Assembly: GCA_042577505.1 (NCBI GenBank)
Contig: JBHPEA010000013.1
Location: 1 to 30,730, forward strand
Direction of reading: 5' to 3'
Length of the DNA: 30,730 bases
Source: JACQSR01 sp042577505
Lineage (GTDB): Archaea; Nanobdellota; Nanobdellia; Woesearchaeales; JACQSR01
The notes below the pieces were generated by a model. That model did no database searches, had not been told where the DNA came from, and worked only from the letters and a program-made list of their open reading frames with translations. The translations under genes and the position numbers were made by a program. Positions 7,198 to 13,898 of this stretch are shown piece by piece (within the stretch, counting starts at the first letter, position 1; each line of letters begins with the position of its first letter).

Positions 7198-7869
7198 TTA
7201 TTTCTTTTTTTCAACTCTTACCCATTTTCCATTTTGAAAAGTAATACGTCCTAATTCTTCATCTCTAAGAAGACGTTCATAAAATTCTTGATCAACTTCT
7301 TTTAGTTGTTCGTTTGTCAACCCATCATAATGATTTTTATAATATGCTGGTAGATCAGTCCCGAACTTTCCTGCCAAGGGGATATAACCTAATAATTTTT
7401 CTTTTTGTAAACCCCTATACAAATCAGGCACTTTAACTGCTAATTCTGCTCGTTTCATACCATCATAATGTTCTCGATAATAAGCAAGTGGATCATCACA
7501 AAATTTTCCTGGAATGAAATCTAACAAATCACGCTTTCGCAATCGTTTATGTAAATGGGGGTTTACAATTGGTAATTCATCCACTGTTATGCCACCATGA
7601 TGCTTCCAATAAAATGCTAAAGGATCATCTCCAAAATCTGTTGCAGGTGTTTTCCCACCCCTTCTCCCCCGTTCTACTGCACTTTGATCAACATTAGGAA
7701 TAGCTACATCAAGCAATTCTCTTTTACCTAATATTCTATAAAGACCACTGTCGATTTTTGCAAGTTCGCTTCTTGTTGTATCATTTCTATAATGCTCTCT
7801 AAAGAATTCCACAGGACTTGCATCTCTGTCAGGCCTTTGAGCCCATCTTACACTGCATTTATAAACCAT
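7198..7869 (-). CDS. Protein with four ~39-residue helical repeats (223 aa)
   Basis: Four copies of one unit cover most of the protein, at residues about 19-58, 82-120, 126-164 and 172-210. The consensus is DPLAYYREHYDGMTRAEL, then a short spacer, LYR-x-LRKR-x-LLDYIP. Each unit is probably two or three helices with aromatic and basic faces, like small helix-turn-helix or helicase-associated repeats, so nucleic-acid binding is possible but not shown. I recall similar repeats in other DPANN hypothetical proteins. A basic linker (VERGRRGGK) separates repeats 1 and 2. There is no signal peptide. The start ATG at 7869 follows a TATA box at 7888-7899, consistent with leaderless transcription. Confidence 0.7.
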   Translation of the reverse strand: MVYKCSVRWAQRPDRDASPVEFFREHYRNDTTRSELAKIDSGLYRILGKRELLDVAIPNVDQSAVERGRRGGKTPATDFGDDPLAFYWKHHGGITVDELPIVNPHLHKRLRKRDLLDFIPGKFCDDPLAYYREHYDGMKRAELAVKVPDLYRGLQKEKLLGYIPLAGKFGTDLPAYYKNHYDGLTNEQLKEVDQEFYERLLRDEELGRITFQNGKWVRVEKKK

Positions 7870-7887
7870 CTTTCAAGAAGAATTAAT

Positions 7888-7899
7888 AAATTTATAAAG
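7888..7899 (-). promoter_or_regulatory. TATA box of the four-repeat protein gene
   Basis: The minus strand reads CTTTATAAATTT, centred about 25 nt before the ATG at 7869. Confidence 0.5.
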
Positions 7900-7937
7900 A
7901 TTTTTCCACAGAAATCAATTTTCTTCTCTGGAACCTT

Positions 7938-8198
7938 TCAGTAAATCTTATCGTGGTGATCATAATCTAAAAGTGTAACAATCTTATTCTTTTCATCAAT
8001 ATCATAAGTCATCACAAAAGACTTATCGATATGAACTCTTCTTGCACCAGATAAATCGCCCCTTAGAGGTTTGAAATGGTAAGGATTTTCTAGAATTTGC
8101 TTAATTTTATTTGATATGATTCTCATTTGTTTTGGGTTCTTTTTACTAATCTTTGAGAATATCTTATCGACGTGATGTTTAAGAGATAATGTATACAT
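7938..8198 (-). CDS. relE: RelE/ParE-family toxin (86 aa)
   Basis: This is a small basic protein of the RelE/ParE superfamily, whose RelE-type members cut mRNA on the ribosome. Features seen are an N-terminal helical hairpin (VDKIFSKISKKNPKQ), NPYHFKPLRGDLSGARRVHI, the strand SFVMTYDID, and the closing LLDYDHHDKIY. The Arg residues of the GARRVHI segment and the C-terminal HHD-x-IY are typical of active archaeal RelE-like toxins. I start at the ATG at 8198, one base after the antitoxin stop (TAA-G-ATG). An in-frame ATG at 8231 lies inside the antitoxin gene and would add an unrelated N terminus. Whether it is an RNase (RelE) or gyrase poison (ParE) cannot be decided, but the ending favours RelE. 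Confidence 0.85.
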   Translation of the reverse strand: MYTLSLKHHVDKIFSKISKKNPKQMRIISNKIKQILENPYHFKPLRGDLSGARRVHIDKSFVMTYDIDEKNKIVTLLDYDHHDKIY

Positions 8199-8199
8199 C

Positions 8200-8433
8200 T
8201 TACTCGATACCATATCGTTTTTGGAAATCATTAAAACTTCCGATAGACATGCTTTTCTGCTTTCTAATTTTATCTAACTTGTCAAGATATTCCTTTTTCA
8301 CTTCCGGATCTTCTTCTATCATAGATTCCATGAATATCTCTACTTGTTTACTCATACTGATTCCATGGTCTTTGCAGAAAGCAGAGAATTCCTTATATGT
8401 ATTTTCTTGTACATTGAATGTTTTTAATACCAT
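8200..8433 (-). CDS. relB: RHH/RelB-like antitoxin (77 aa)
   Basis: This is a small ribbon-helix-helix-type protein. The N terminus VLKTFNVQENTYKEFSAFC gives the strand and first helix, and GISMSKQVEIFMESMI the second helix. The charged tail to the C terminus (EYLDKLDKIRKQK, then SFNDFQKRYGIE) would wrap the toxin. The ATG at 8433 is preceded by AGGTGAT, a suitable ribosome site; the GTG at 8442 lies inside that site and is rejected. It is followed after one base by the RelE-like toxin gene, the standard antitoxin-toxin order. An 18-bp perfect palindrome just upstream is a likely autoregulatory operator. Confidence 0.85.
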   Translation of the reverse strand: MVLKTFNVQENTYKEFSAFCKDHGISMSKQVEIFMESMIEEDPEVKKEYLDKLDKIRKQKSMSIGSFNDFQKRYGIE

Positions 8434-8446
8434 ATGTATCACCTAG

Positions 8447-8464
8447 TTATTTAATATTAAATAA
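8447..8464. promoter_or_regulatory. Perfect 18-bp palindrome, candidate antitoxin operator
   Basis: TTATTTAATATTAAATAA is its own reverse complement. It lies between the antitoxin ribosome site and the TATA box at 8476-8487, over the expected transcription start. A second, imperfect copy (TTATTTAATC) follows at 8467. RHH antitoxins usually bind such sites to repress their own operon. Confidence 0.55.
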
Positions 8465-8475
8465 GGTTATTTAAT

Positions 8476-8487
8476 CTTATTTAAATG
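8476..8487 (-). promoter_or_regulatory. TATA box of the toxin-antitoxin operon
   Basis: The minus strand reads CATTTAAATAAG, about 45 nt before the antitoxin ATG. The predicted start falls inside the palindrome. Confidence 0.45.
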
Positions 8488-8522
8488 TTACGTAAGAATC
8501 AAGAAAAAATAGAATCATAGAC

Positions 8523-9227
8523 CTACTTCCACCTTTCATAAATAATATTCTCAGATTTAATTCCTTTTTTGATTAACAACTTTTTCATATCTTCTATCAT
8601 GTCAGGTCTTCCGCAAACATAAACTTGTGTATCTTCCTTGGGTGTTATGTATTCATCAACAAGTGCAGTTACCCTACCAACATGACCTTTAATTTTTCCT
8701 TTAGGTTGAGAAATTGTTGTAATAGATTTAAAATTAGGATATCTTTTCAAGTGGTCTAAATAATCTTTGTCAAGTAAATCACATTCATGTCTATAACCAT
8801 ATAAAAGAACAACTTCTGATTTTATTCCTTTACCTAACAAATCAGCAACCATAGCACGCAATGGAGCCAAACCACACCCTGTTGCAATAAAATAAACGGG
8901 ATCCGAAACGGGTTCCTTAATCTTAAAAATGCCCATTGGTCCTAACAAATTAATCTCATCCCCCACTTTCAACTTCTCAAAAAAACCAGAAGCCAATCCA
9001 CCAGGGATTAAAGTAATCAATAATTCAATTTTTTTCTTATCTTTTGGAGCAGAAGCAATAGAATATGCTCTACGAGCGGTATTCCCATCTTTATCTTTTA
9101 GCAAAAGCATTACATATTGTCCAGGTTCAAACTCTATCTCTTCATTCAAGGATAATTTAAAATGAAGATTTGCTGGACCATACTTCACTACTTCAGTTAC
9201 TTTTGCAACTAATTTTATTGGTTTCAT
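8523..9227 (-). CDS. Ferredoxin-NAD(P)+ reductase-like flavoprotein (234 aa)
   Basis: This is an FNR-superfamily oxidoreductase that moves electrons between NAD(P)H and a protein or small-molecule partner through FAD. The FAD domain has FEPGQYVMLL (about 33-42) and the RxYS motif R53-A-Y-S56. The NAD(P) domain has the nucleotide loop GCGLAP (117-122), VVLLYGYR, and a late VYVCGRPDMIEDMKKLL. It ends in an aromatic YERWK. There is no iron-sulfur domain, so the electron partner is separate. A TATA box at 9247-9258 lies about 25 nt upstream. The position just behind cobO suggests it may reduce cob(II)alamin for adenosylation, or feed the ribonucleotide reductase; that is inference from context only. 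Confidence 0.85.
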   Translation of the reverse strand: MKPIKLVAKVTEVVKYGPANLHFKLSLNEEIEFEPGQYVMLLLKDKDGNTARRAYSIASAPKDKKKIELLITLIPGGLASGFFEKLKVGDEINLLGPMGIFKIKEPVSDPVYFIATGCGLAPLRAMVADLLGKGIKSEVVLLYGYRHECDLLDKDYLDHLKRYPNFKSITTISQPKGKIKGHVGRVTALVDEYITPKEDTQVYVCGRPDMIEDMKKLLIKKGIKSENIIYERWK

Positions 9228-9246
9228 AACTCAAAGGTTACAGAAC

Positions 9247-9258
9247 AAATTTTAAAGG
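9247..9258 (-). promoter_or_regulatory. TATA box of the FNR-like gene
   Basis: The minus strand reads CCTTTAAAATTT. It lies in the 39-bp gap after cobO, about 25 nt before the ATG at 9227, so the reductase can be expressed apart from the nrd operon. Confidence 0.45.
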
Positions 9259-9266
9259 TTATGGTT

Positions 9267-9902
9267 TTAATACTCTATGCCCCGTCTAGCACCAACACCT
9301 TTGTCAAAATAATGCTTTATCTGATTCATTTCAGTAACTAAATCAGCCCTTTCAATCAATTCCTTAGGAGCACCCCTACCAGTAAATATCAATTCCATAT
9401 TGCCTGGTTTCAATTCAATAATCTCATTCAACTCCTTAACATCAAGTAACCCTTTCTCAAAACAGTTATTTATCTCATCAAGTATTACAACATGGAAATC
9501 TCCAGTAGAAATAACTTTTTTAGTATGCTCATAAGCCATCTCAACTTGTTTTTTCTCTTCAGCATCAGCTAAAAAACAATACCTACAATAACCACACATG
9601 ATATCTTCGCGAACGTGTGTAATCTCTTTGAAAGCTTCAAATTCATCCTTAGAAAACTTATCCAAACTCAATTGATCCCTTTCACGAATACAACCTTTAC
9701 CGTACTGATGAATTTCCATTCCAGGCAATTTAGTTTTTATAGCAATAAGTTCACCAGTATAAGCGCCCCCTTTGAGAAATTGTATAATACAAACCCTCAT
9801 GTTTTGTCCATACGCACGTAAAGCTACGCCTAAAGCCGTTGTAGTCTTCCCTTTATTGTTACCAGTATAAACATGTATCTTACCTAAATTATGCTCTGCC
9901 AT
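9267..9902 (-). CDS. cobO: Corrinoid adenosyltransferase, CobO/BtuR type (211 aa)
   Basis: The enzyme transfers the adenosyl group of ATP to cob(I)alamin, giving adenosylcobalamin. Seen: P-loop G14-N-N-K-G-K-T-T21, QFLKGG (41-46), Walker B VVILDEINNCF (138-148), FTGRGAPKELIERADLVTEM and the family ending KHYFDKGVGARRGIEY. An unusual cysteine cluster CGYCRYC (Cys103, 106, 109) plus Cys71 sits in the region before Walker B where the usual enzymes have no metal site; it could bind zinc or an iron-sulfur cluster. The start is the ATG at 9902, two bases after the nrdJ stop; an upstream ATG at 9917 would lie inside nrdJ. Its product is the cofactor that the neighbouring class II reductase needs. 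Confidence 0.92.
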   Translation of the reverse strand: MAEHNLGKIHVYTGNNKGKTTTALGVALRAYGQNMRVCIIQFLKGGAYTGELIAIKTKLPGMEIHQYGKGCIRERDQLSLDKFSKDEFEAFKEITHVREDIMCGYCRYCFLADAEEKKQVEMAYEHTKKVISTGDFHVVILDEINNCFEKGLLDVKELNEIIELKPGNMELIFTGRGAPKELIERADLVTEMNQIKHYFDKGVGARRGIEY

Positions 9903-9904
9903 TC

Positions 9905-12145
9905 TTACACTGTACACTTAGAGTATGCGCAATTTGGACAAGTGGAACATCCTTCTGAAATAACCATCTTTGTTCCACACTCAGGACATTTTCCCTCCTC
10001 TGCTTGTACTTTCAAAGTTTCCTGATTTTTCTTCAAGTCCGAAACCAATTGAGAAACGCTCGCTTGTTTCTTCAACTCCTCACTTGTTTTACCTTTAACT
10101 GACTCAATATTCAACACCTGATTTGATTTACTTCCATCCCTATAAACAGTAACGCCTTTACATCCTTGTTTATATGCATCTAAATAAACGTCCTCAACCT
10201 CTTTGATAGTTGCATTGTTTGGAAAGTTGACGGTTTTCGAACAAGCATTGTCAATATTCTTTTGGAATGCAGCTTGCATACTAACATGCCATTTTGGTGT
10301 TATATCATGAGCCGTAACAAAAACTCTTCTCACCTCTTCAGGAATCTCATCCATCCCATGTAAGGTACCTCGTTTAGCTACCTTCCTCATCAAATCCTCA
10401 GAATAGAATCCTCTTTCTTTTGCAACTCTTTCGAACACCCTATTCACATAAACTATCTCAGTACCATCCATTACACGTTTAATGTAAGCTATTGCAAAGT
10501 TAGGCTCAATACCGCCAGATGTCTCAGCCAACATACTTAATGTACCAGTTGGAGCGATAGTAGTTACTGCCGAATTTCTCATCTTAATTCCCTTTTCATT
10601 CCAAACTGAAACATCCCAAGCTGGAAAACATCCTTTATCAGCCCCTATATCACGAGAAGCTTCGTGTGAATTCCTTTGTATGAATCCCATCACTTTATCT
10701 GCTAGTGTTATAGCCTCATCAGAATCATAAGGAATTCCCAGCTCATAAAGTAAATCTCCCCAACCTAATACACCCAATCCAATCCTTCGAGTATATCTTA
10801 CCATATGAGAAATTTTCTCAATTGGGAACTGACTTGCATCAACAACATTATCCAATAACCTTACTGAAATCTTTGTTACATGTTTCAACCTCTCCCAATC
10901 AACGTCATTATCTTTTACAAAAAGAGATAAATTTATAGAACCCAAATTACAAGCTTCATAAGGCAACAATGGTTGTTCTCCACATGGATTAGTAGTTTCA
11001 ATCCTACCTAACTTCGGACATGGATTATCTCTGTTAACCCTATCCATAAACAATAATCCCGGATCTCCATTCTTCCAAGCCATTGTTACAAGTAAATCGA
11101 AAACCTTCCTAGCATTCATACTTCCTGTAGGCTCTTTTGTTTTAGGATCAACAAGATCATATTCCTGATTATTTATAACAGCCTCCATGAATTTCTCAGA
11201 AATTTCAACAGATATATTGAAATTTTTCAACACATCATCGCTTTTATCTTTTGCAGTTATAAAATCTAAAATATCTGGATGATCGATAGACAAACTTCCC
11301 ATATTTGCCCCTCTTCTATTTCCTCCCTGACGAATTACTTCAGTTGCAGCATCAAATACATGGATAAACGAAACCGGCCCTGACGCAACACCATCTGCTT
11401 GTACAACCCTAGTACCTTTTGGTCTTAATCTAGAAAATGAGAATCCAGTCCCACCTCCAACTTTTTGTACAAGTGCTTGCTCTAAAACAGCTTGGAATAT
11501 TCCCTCCATACTATCTTCAACAGGCAAAACAAAACAATTAGAAAGCTGACTATGTTTAGTTCCGGAACCAGCTAGTGTTCTTCCACCAGGTATAAATTCT
11601 AAATTTGAGAGTATCTCATAGAACTGTCCATAAATTTCTTGTACCTGATCTTCATTCTTACCATATTTCCTCTCAATCTCAGACAACACCCGAGCAACTC
11701 TCTGGAACATTCCAGTCGGGGTTTCAATACAATCTCCATTGTTATCCTTCAACAAATAACGAGCTTTAGCAATCAATATACCATTCACAGTCAACTTTGA
11801 ATCATCAACTTTACCTAAAATGTCCAATTTTGCCTTACGAATCCCGGACCTTTTATTCCTATATAAGATGTAAGCCTTTGCAGTATTAGCATGCCCCATC
11901 TTTATCAAAACTTTCTCAACAGTATCTTGTATCTCTTCAACTGATGGAACAGCGTTCTCACTATAAACGCTATTCAATTCTTCAATTACTCCCTGAGAAA
12001 TCTTCTTTGCCTGTTCAAAATCACGACCACCAACAGATTGAGCAGCATTGAATATCGCACTAGTAATCTTATTCTGATCAAAATCTTTTATCTCTCCATT
12101 CCTTTTCTTTATCTTTTTTATTTTGTTCATAGCAACTTCCTGCAT
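9905..12145 (-). CDS. nrdJ: Adenosylcobalamin-dependent class II ribonucleotide reductase (746 aa)
   Basis: This enzyme reduces ribonucleotides to deoxyribonucleotides using a thiyl radical formed from adenosylcobalamin. Domains: an N-terminal ATP cone (about 5-100, KKRNGEIKDFDQNKI), then the ten-stranded barrel with SQLSNCFVLP, GGGTGFSFSRLRP, the active-site N386-P-C388-G-E390, NLGSINLS, and TIAPTGTLSMLA. The C terminus is a zinc-ribbon or redox tail with Cys at 720, 723, 733, 736, 739 and 744. All key residues are present and the length is normal for NrdJ with ATP cone and C-terminal ribbon. AGAGGTG five bases upstream fixes the ATG at 12145. It lies 11 bp after nrdR and 2 bp before cobO, so all three are one operon. 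Confidence 0.95.
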   Translation of the reverse strand: MQEVAMNKIKKIKKRNGEIKDFDQNKITSAIFNAAQSVGGRDFEQAKKISQGVIEELNSVYSENAVPSVEEIQDTVEKVLIKMGHANTAKAYILYRNKRSGIRKAKLDILGKVDDSKLTVNGILIAKARYLLKDNNGDCIETPTGMFQRVARVLSEIERKYGKNEDQVQEIYGQFYEILSNLEFIPGGRTLAGSGTKHSQLSNCFVLPVEDSMEGIFQAVLEQALVQKVGGGTGFSFSRLRPKGTRVVQADGVASGPVSFIHVFDAATEVIRQGGNRRGANMGSLSIDHPDILDFITAKDKSDDVLKNFNISVEISEKFMEAVINNQEYDLVDPKTKEPTGSMNARKVFDLLVTMAWKNGDPGLLFMDRVNRDNPCPKLGRIETTNPCGEQPLLPYEACNLGSINLSLFVKDNDVDWERLKHVTKISVRLLDNVVDASQFPIEKISHMVRYTRRIGLGVLGWGDLLYELGIPYDSDEAITLADKVMGFIQRNSHEASRDIGADKGCFPAWDVSVWNEKGIKMRNSAVTTIAPTGTLSMLAETSGGIEPNFAIAYIKRVMDGTEIVYVNRVFERVAKERGFYSEDLMRKVAKRGTLHGMDEIPEEVRRVFVTAHDITPKWHVSMQAAFQKNIDNACSKTVNFPNNATIKEVEDVYLDAYKQGCKGVTVYRDGSKSNQVLNIESVKGKTSEELKKQASVSQLVSDLKKNQETLKVQAEEGKCPECGTKMVISEGCSTCPNCAYSKCTV

Positions 12146-12156
12146 TTTCGCACCTC

Positions 12157-12603
12157 TTAAGATATCCTCTTTAGCTCTCTTTCAAAAGTATTAATATCAT
12201 CAAACTCCCTATAAACTGAAGCAAACCTGATGTATGCAATTTTGTCAAGTTTCCTCAGTTTCTTCATGACCATATCCCCAATAATACTACTTTCAATCTC
12301 AGTAGAATTTATGGAACGCAAATCATTCTCAATTTGATTTGTCATGACATCTATTTTCTCAGTAGGAATAGGACGCTTCTCACAAGCTTTCTGAAAACCT
12401 TTAATCAATTTATTCCTATCAAATTGCTCTCGCCTTTTATCCTTCTTAACAACAATCAAATCAACACTTTCAACTCTTTCATAAGAAGTAATTCTCTTAT
12501 TGCATCTGAGGCACTCCCTCCTCCTTCTAATTGAATTTAAATCAGGACTTTCCCTAGAATCAATGACTTTTGTTTGACTAAAACTGCAATATGGACACTT
12601 CAC
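12157..12603 (-). CDS. nrdR: Transcriptional repressor NrdR (148 aa)
   Basis: NrdR senses ATP and dATP through an ATP cone and represses ribonucleotide reductase genes. The protein has the zinc ribbon Cys3, Cys6, Cys31, Cys34 with the basic RRRRECLRC stretch that contacts DNA, followed by an ATP cone (about residues 48-138; VVKKDKRREQFDRNKL). Length and layout are standard. The start codon is GTG at 12603, four bases after AGGTGG. It is the first gene of the nrdR-nrdJ-cobO operon, and two NrdR-box-like sites lie just upstream, so it probably represses its own operon. NrdR is chiefly bacterial, so its presence in an archaeon suggests transfer, though base composition here matches the surroundings. 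Confidence 0.93.
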   Translation of the reverse strand: MKCPYCSFSQTKVIDSRESPDLNSIRRRRECLRCNKRITSYERVESVDLIVVKKDKRREQFDRNKLIKGFQKACEKRPIPTEKIDVMTNQIENDLRSINSTEIESSIIGDMVMKKLRKLDKIAYIRFASVYREFDDINTFERELKRIS

Positions 12604-12641
12604 AATACCACCTCTTTCTTCATTTAATAGGAATTACTATA

Positions 12642-12657
12642 ACACAATATGTTGTAT
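12642..12657. promoter_or_regulatory. NrdR-box-like site 1
   Basis: ACACAATATGTTGTAT closely follows the known NrdR box pattern (ACAC-W-ATATATWGTGT). It is nearly palindromic and lies in the nrdR leader downstream of the predicted start. Confidence 0.6.
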
Positions 12658-12672
12658 ATTTTTTCTTAAAAA

Positions 12673-12688
12673 ACCCAAGATATTGTAG
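12673..12688. promoter_or_regulatory. NrdR-box-like site 2
   Basis: Read on the minus strand this is CTACAATATCTTGGGT, matching about 12 of 16 NrdR-box positions. It starts exactly 31 bp from site 1, about three helical turns, the spacing known for paired NrdR boxes. It lies between the TATA box and the expected start. Confidence 0.55.
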
Positions 12689-12693
12689 TATCA

Positions 12694-12707
12694 CTTATAT
12701 TTAATAT
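12694..12707 (-). promoter_or_regulatory. TATA box of the nrdR-nrdJ-cobO operon
   Basis: The minus strand reads ATATTAAATATAAG. Transcription would start near 12672, leaving a leader of about 70 nt that holds box 1 and an AGGTGG ribosome site. Confidence 0.5.
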
Positions 12708-12733
12708 TTTTGTGTCTTCTCAAAAGTAAAGAA

Positions 12734-13288
12734 TTAAGCTGACTGAACGTGTCCGCCTGAAACCTGTATATGCTCAAATTCTTTTGTCTGCATATTCAAA
12801 GAAGTTTGGATATTATGGTGCAATCTCCACAATACTGTCCTGTATTTTGGATGTAATCCTTGCATCACCCTTTTCCTAAGGACATATTTATTATAGAAAT
12901 CCTTAAGATGACTATAAAATTTAGATTCGTTAAATTTCTTTTCTTGATCAAACTCAACATCTAATTTTATTAGAATCCAAATCCTACCTTTTGTGAAAAT
13001 TTTCTTTTTACCTTTTACAACAACCTCAAAATCACTCACATCATAACAATGCATATATACATAGATATTTACTTTATTATAATCATCAATATTCTTGAAA
13101 GCAGTCCATTCGTACTGTCTGTCTTTCCCAAAGGGAGATGGAGCTTTATGTTTGTATGTCTTTTCATACACATTATATTTTCTAGTCCTAAACCAAGTTG
13201 CCATATTTTCATATAATTCATTCATACTCCAAACCCCTTTATATCTAATATAGGCAGTTGGTGTAGGTATTCCTTTATCGAATGGCAT
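12734..13288 (-). CDS. Conserved DPANN-type hypothetical protein (184 aa)
   Basis: I recall close relatives in DPANN genomes (start resembling IPTPTAYIRYKGVW, then a PSPFG segment) but no assigned function. The protein is soluble and alternates strand and helix: WSMNELYENMATWFRTRKY, KAPSPFGKDRQYEWTAFK, VNIYVYMHCYDVSDFEVVV, then RIWILIKLDVEFD and a long basic helical part with FYSHLKDFYNKYVLRKRVM. It is rich in Tyr, Trp and Lys. The ATG at 13288 lies about 25 nt after a TATA box at 13308-13320. It is followed by the nrd operon, but a new promoter separates them. Confidence 0.7.
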   Translation of the reverse strand: MPFDKGIPTPTAYIRYKGVWSMNELYENMATWFRTRKYNVYEKTYKHKAPSPFGKDRQYEWTAFKNIDDYNKVNIYVYMHCYDVSDFEVVVKGKKKIFTKGRIWILIKLDVEFDQEKKFNESKFYSHLKDFYNKYVLRKRVMQGLHPKYRTVLWRLHHNIQTSLNMQTKEFEHIQVSGGHVQSA

Positions 13289-13307
13289 ACTTGTTCCATA
13301 TAGAGAA

Positions 13308-13320
13308 GGTATTTAAAATT
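13308..13320 (-). promoter_or_regulatory. TATA box of the 184-aa hypothetical gene
   Basis: The minus strand reads AATTTTAAATACC, about 25 nt before the ATG at 13288 and just after the stop of the CBS gene. Confidence 0.5.
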
Positions 13321-13322
13321 TC

Positions 13323-13859
13323 TTATTTACAATTAGGGCAAACTGCCATATCATTAACAGTCTCAATTTTCTCACTAAAATCTCCACATACCTGGCAAAT
13401 CTTTTCAGACCGGACTATCTTACTAATTGGCTTCCTTTCAGCCTCCCTAATATTAAATTTCTCAACAAGAAGATCAAATAATTGGGGTTCAATTTTCAAG
13501 ATATCTTTCAAAGTTAACAACCCCACTAATTTTCCATTTTCCAAAACAGGGAGATGCCTAATATTCTCTTCCTTCATTTTAAGCAATGCTTCAAAAATGT
13601 CAGCATCTGGTTCAATTGTAACTAGGGCAGTTTCAGTATAATCTTTCACCTTTTTCTCCAACGGATTAAAGCCTTTCGCAATAACTTTCCTAACAATATC
13701 CTGTTCAGATATTAATCCAAGAATATCTTTCCCTTTTACAACGAGAGCGCCAACGTGTTCTTCGGCCATTAAACTGGAACATTCACCTAAGGTTACATCA
13801 GGAGAAATATATACAGGCTGTTTTGTCATAGCATCAATAACCTTTATACCAGTTTCCAT
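13323..13859 (-). CDS. CBS-pair protein with C-terminal zinc ribbon (178 aa)
   Basis: Two CBS motifs form one Bateman module that usually binds adenine nucleotides and acts as an energy sensor. The first is residues about 7-62 (VIDAMTKQPVYISPDVTLGE through LGLISEQDIVRKVI), the second about 70-125 (ALVTIEPDADIFEALLKM through LVGLLTLKDIL). A helical linker leads to a zinc ribbon with Cys155, Cys158, Cys174 and Cys177 at the very end. CBS plus zinc ribbon without an enzyme domain is common in archaea; the partner is unknown. A TATA-like sequence at 13880-13893 precedes the ATG at 13859. Confidence 0.85.
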   Translation of the reverse strand: METGIKVIDAMTKQPVYISPDVTLGECSSLMAEEHVGALVVKGKDILGLISEQDIVRKVIAKGFNPLEKKVKDYTETALVTIEPDADIFEALLKMKEENIRHLPVLENGKLVGLLTLKDILKIEPQLFDLLVEKFNIREAERKPISKIVRSEKICQVCGDFSEKIETVNDMAVCPNCK

Positions 13860-13879
13860 GAAATCTTATAGAACTCACA

Positions 13880-13893
13880 GCTTAATAAACATT
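13880..13893 (-). promoter_or_regulatory. TATA-like box of the CBS gene
   Basis: The minus strand reads AATGTTTATTAAGC, about 25 nt before the ATG at 13859. It is weaker than the other boxes in the window. Confidence 0.4.
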
Positions 13894-13898
13894 TCTAT

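Noticed and set aside
8199..8231. Longer toxin starting at the ATG at 8231
   Set aside because: It would overlap the antitoxin gene by 32 bp; the ATG at 8198 follows the antitoxin stop by one base and fits the family N terminus.
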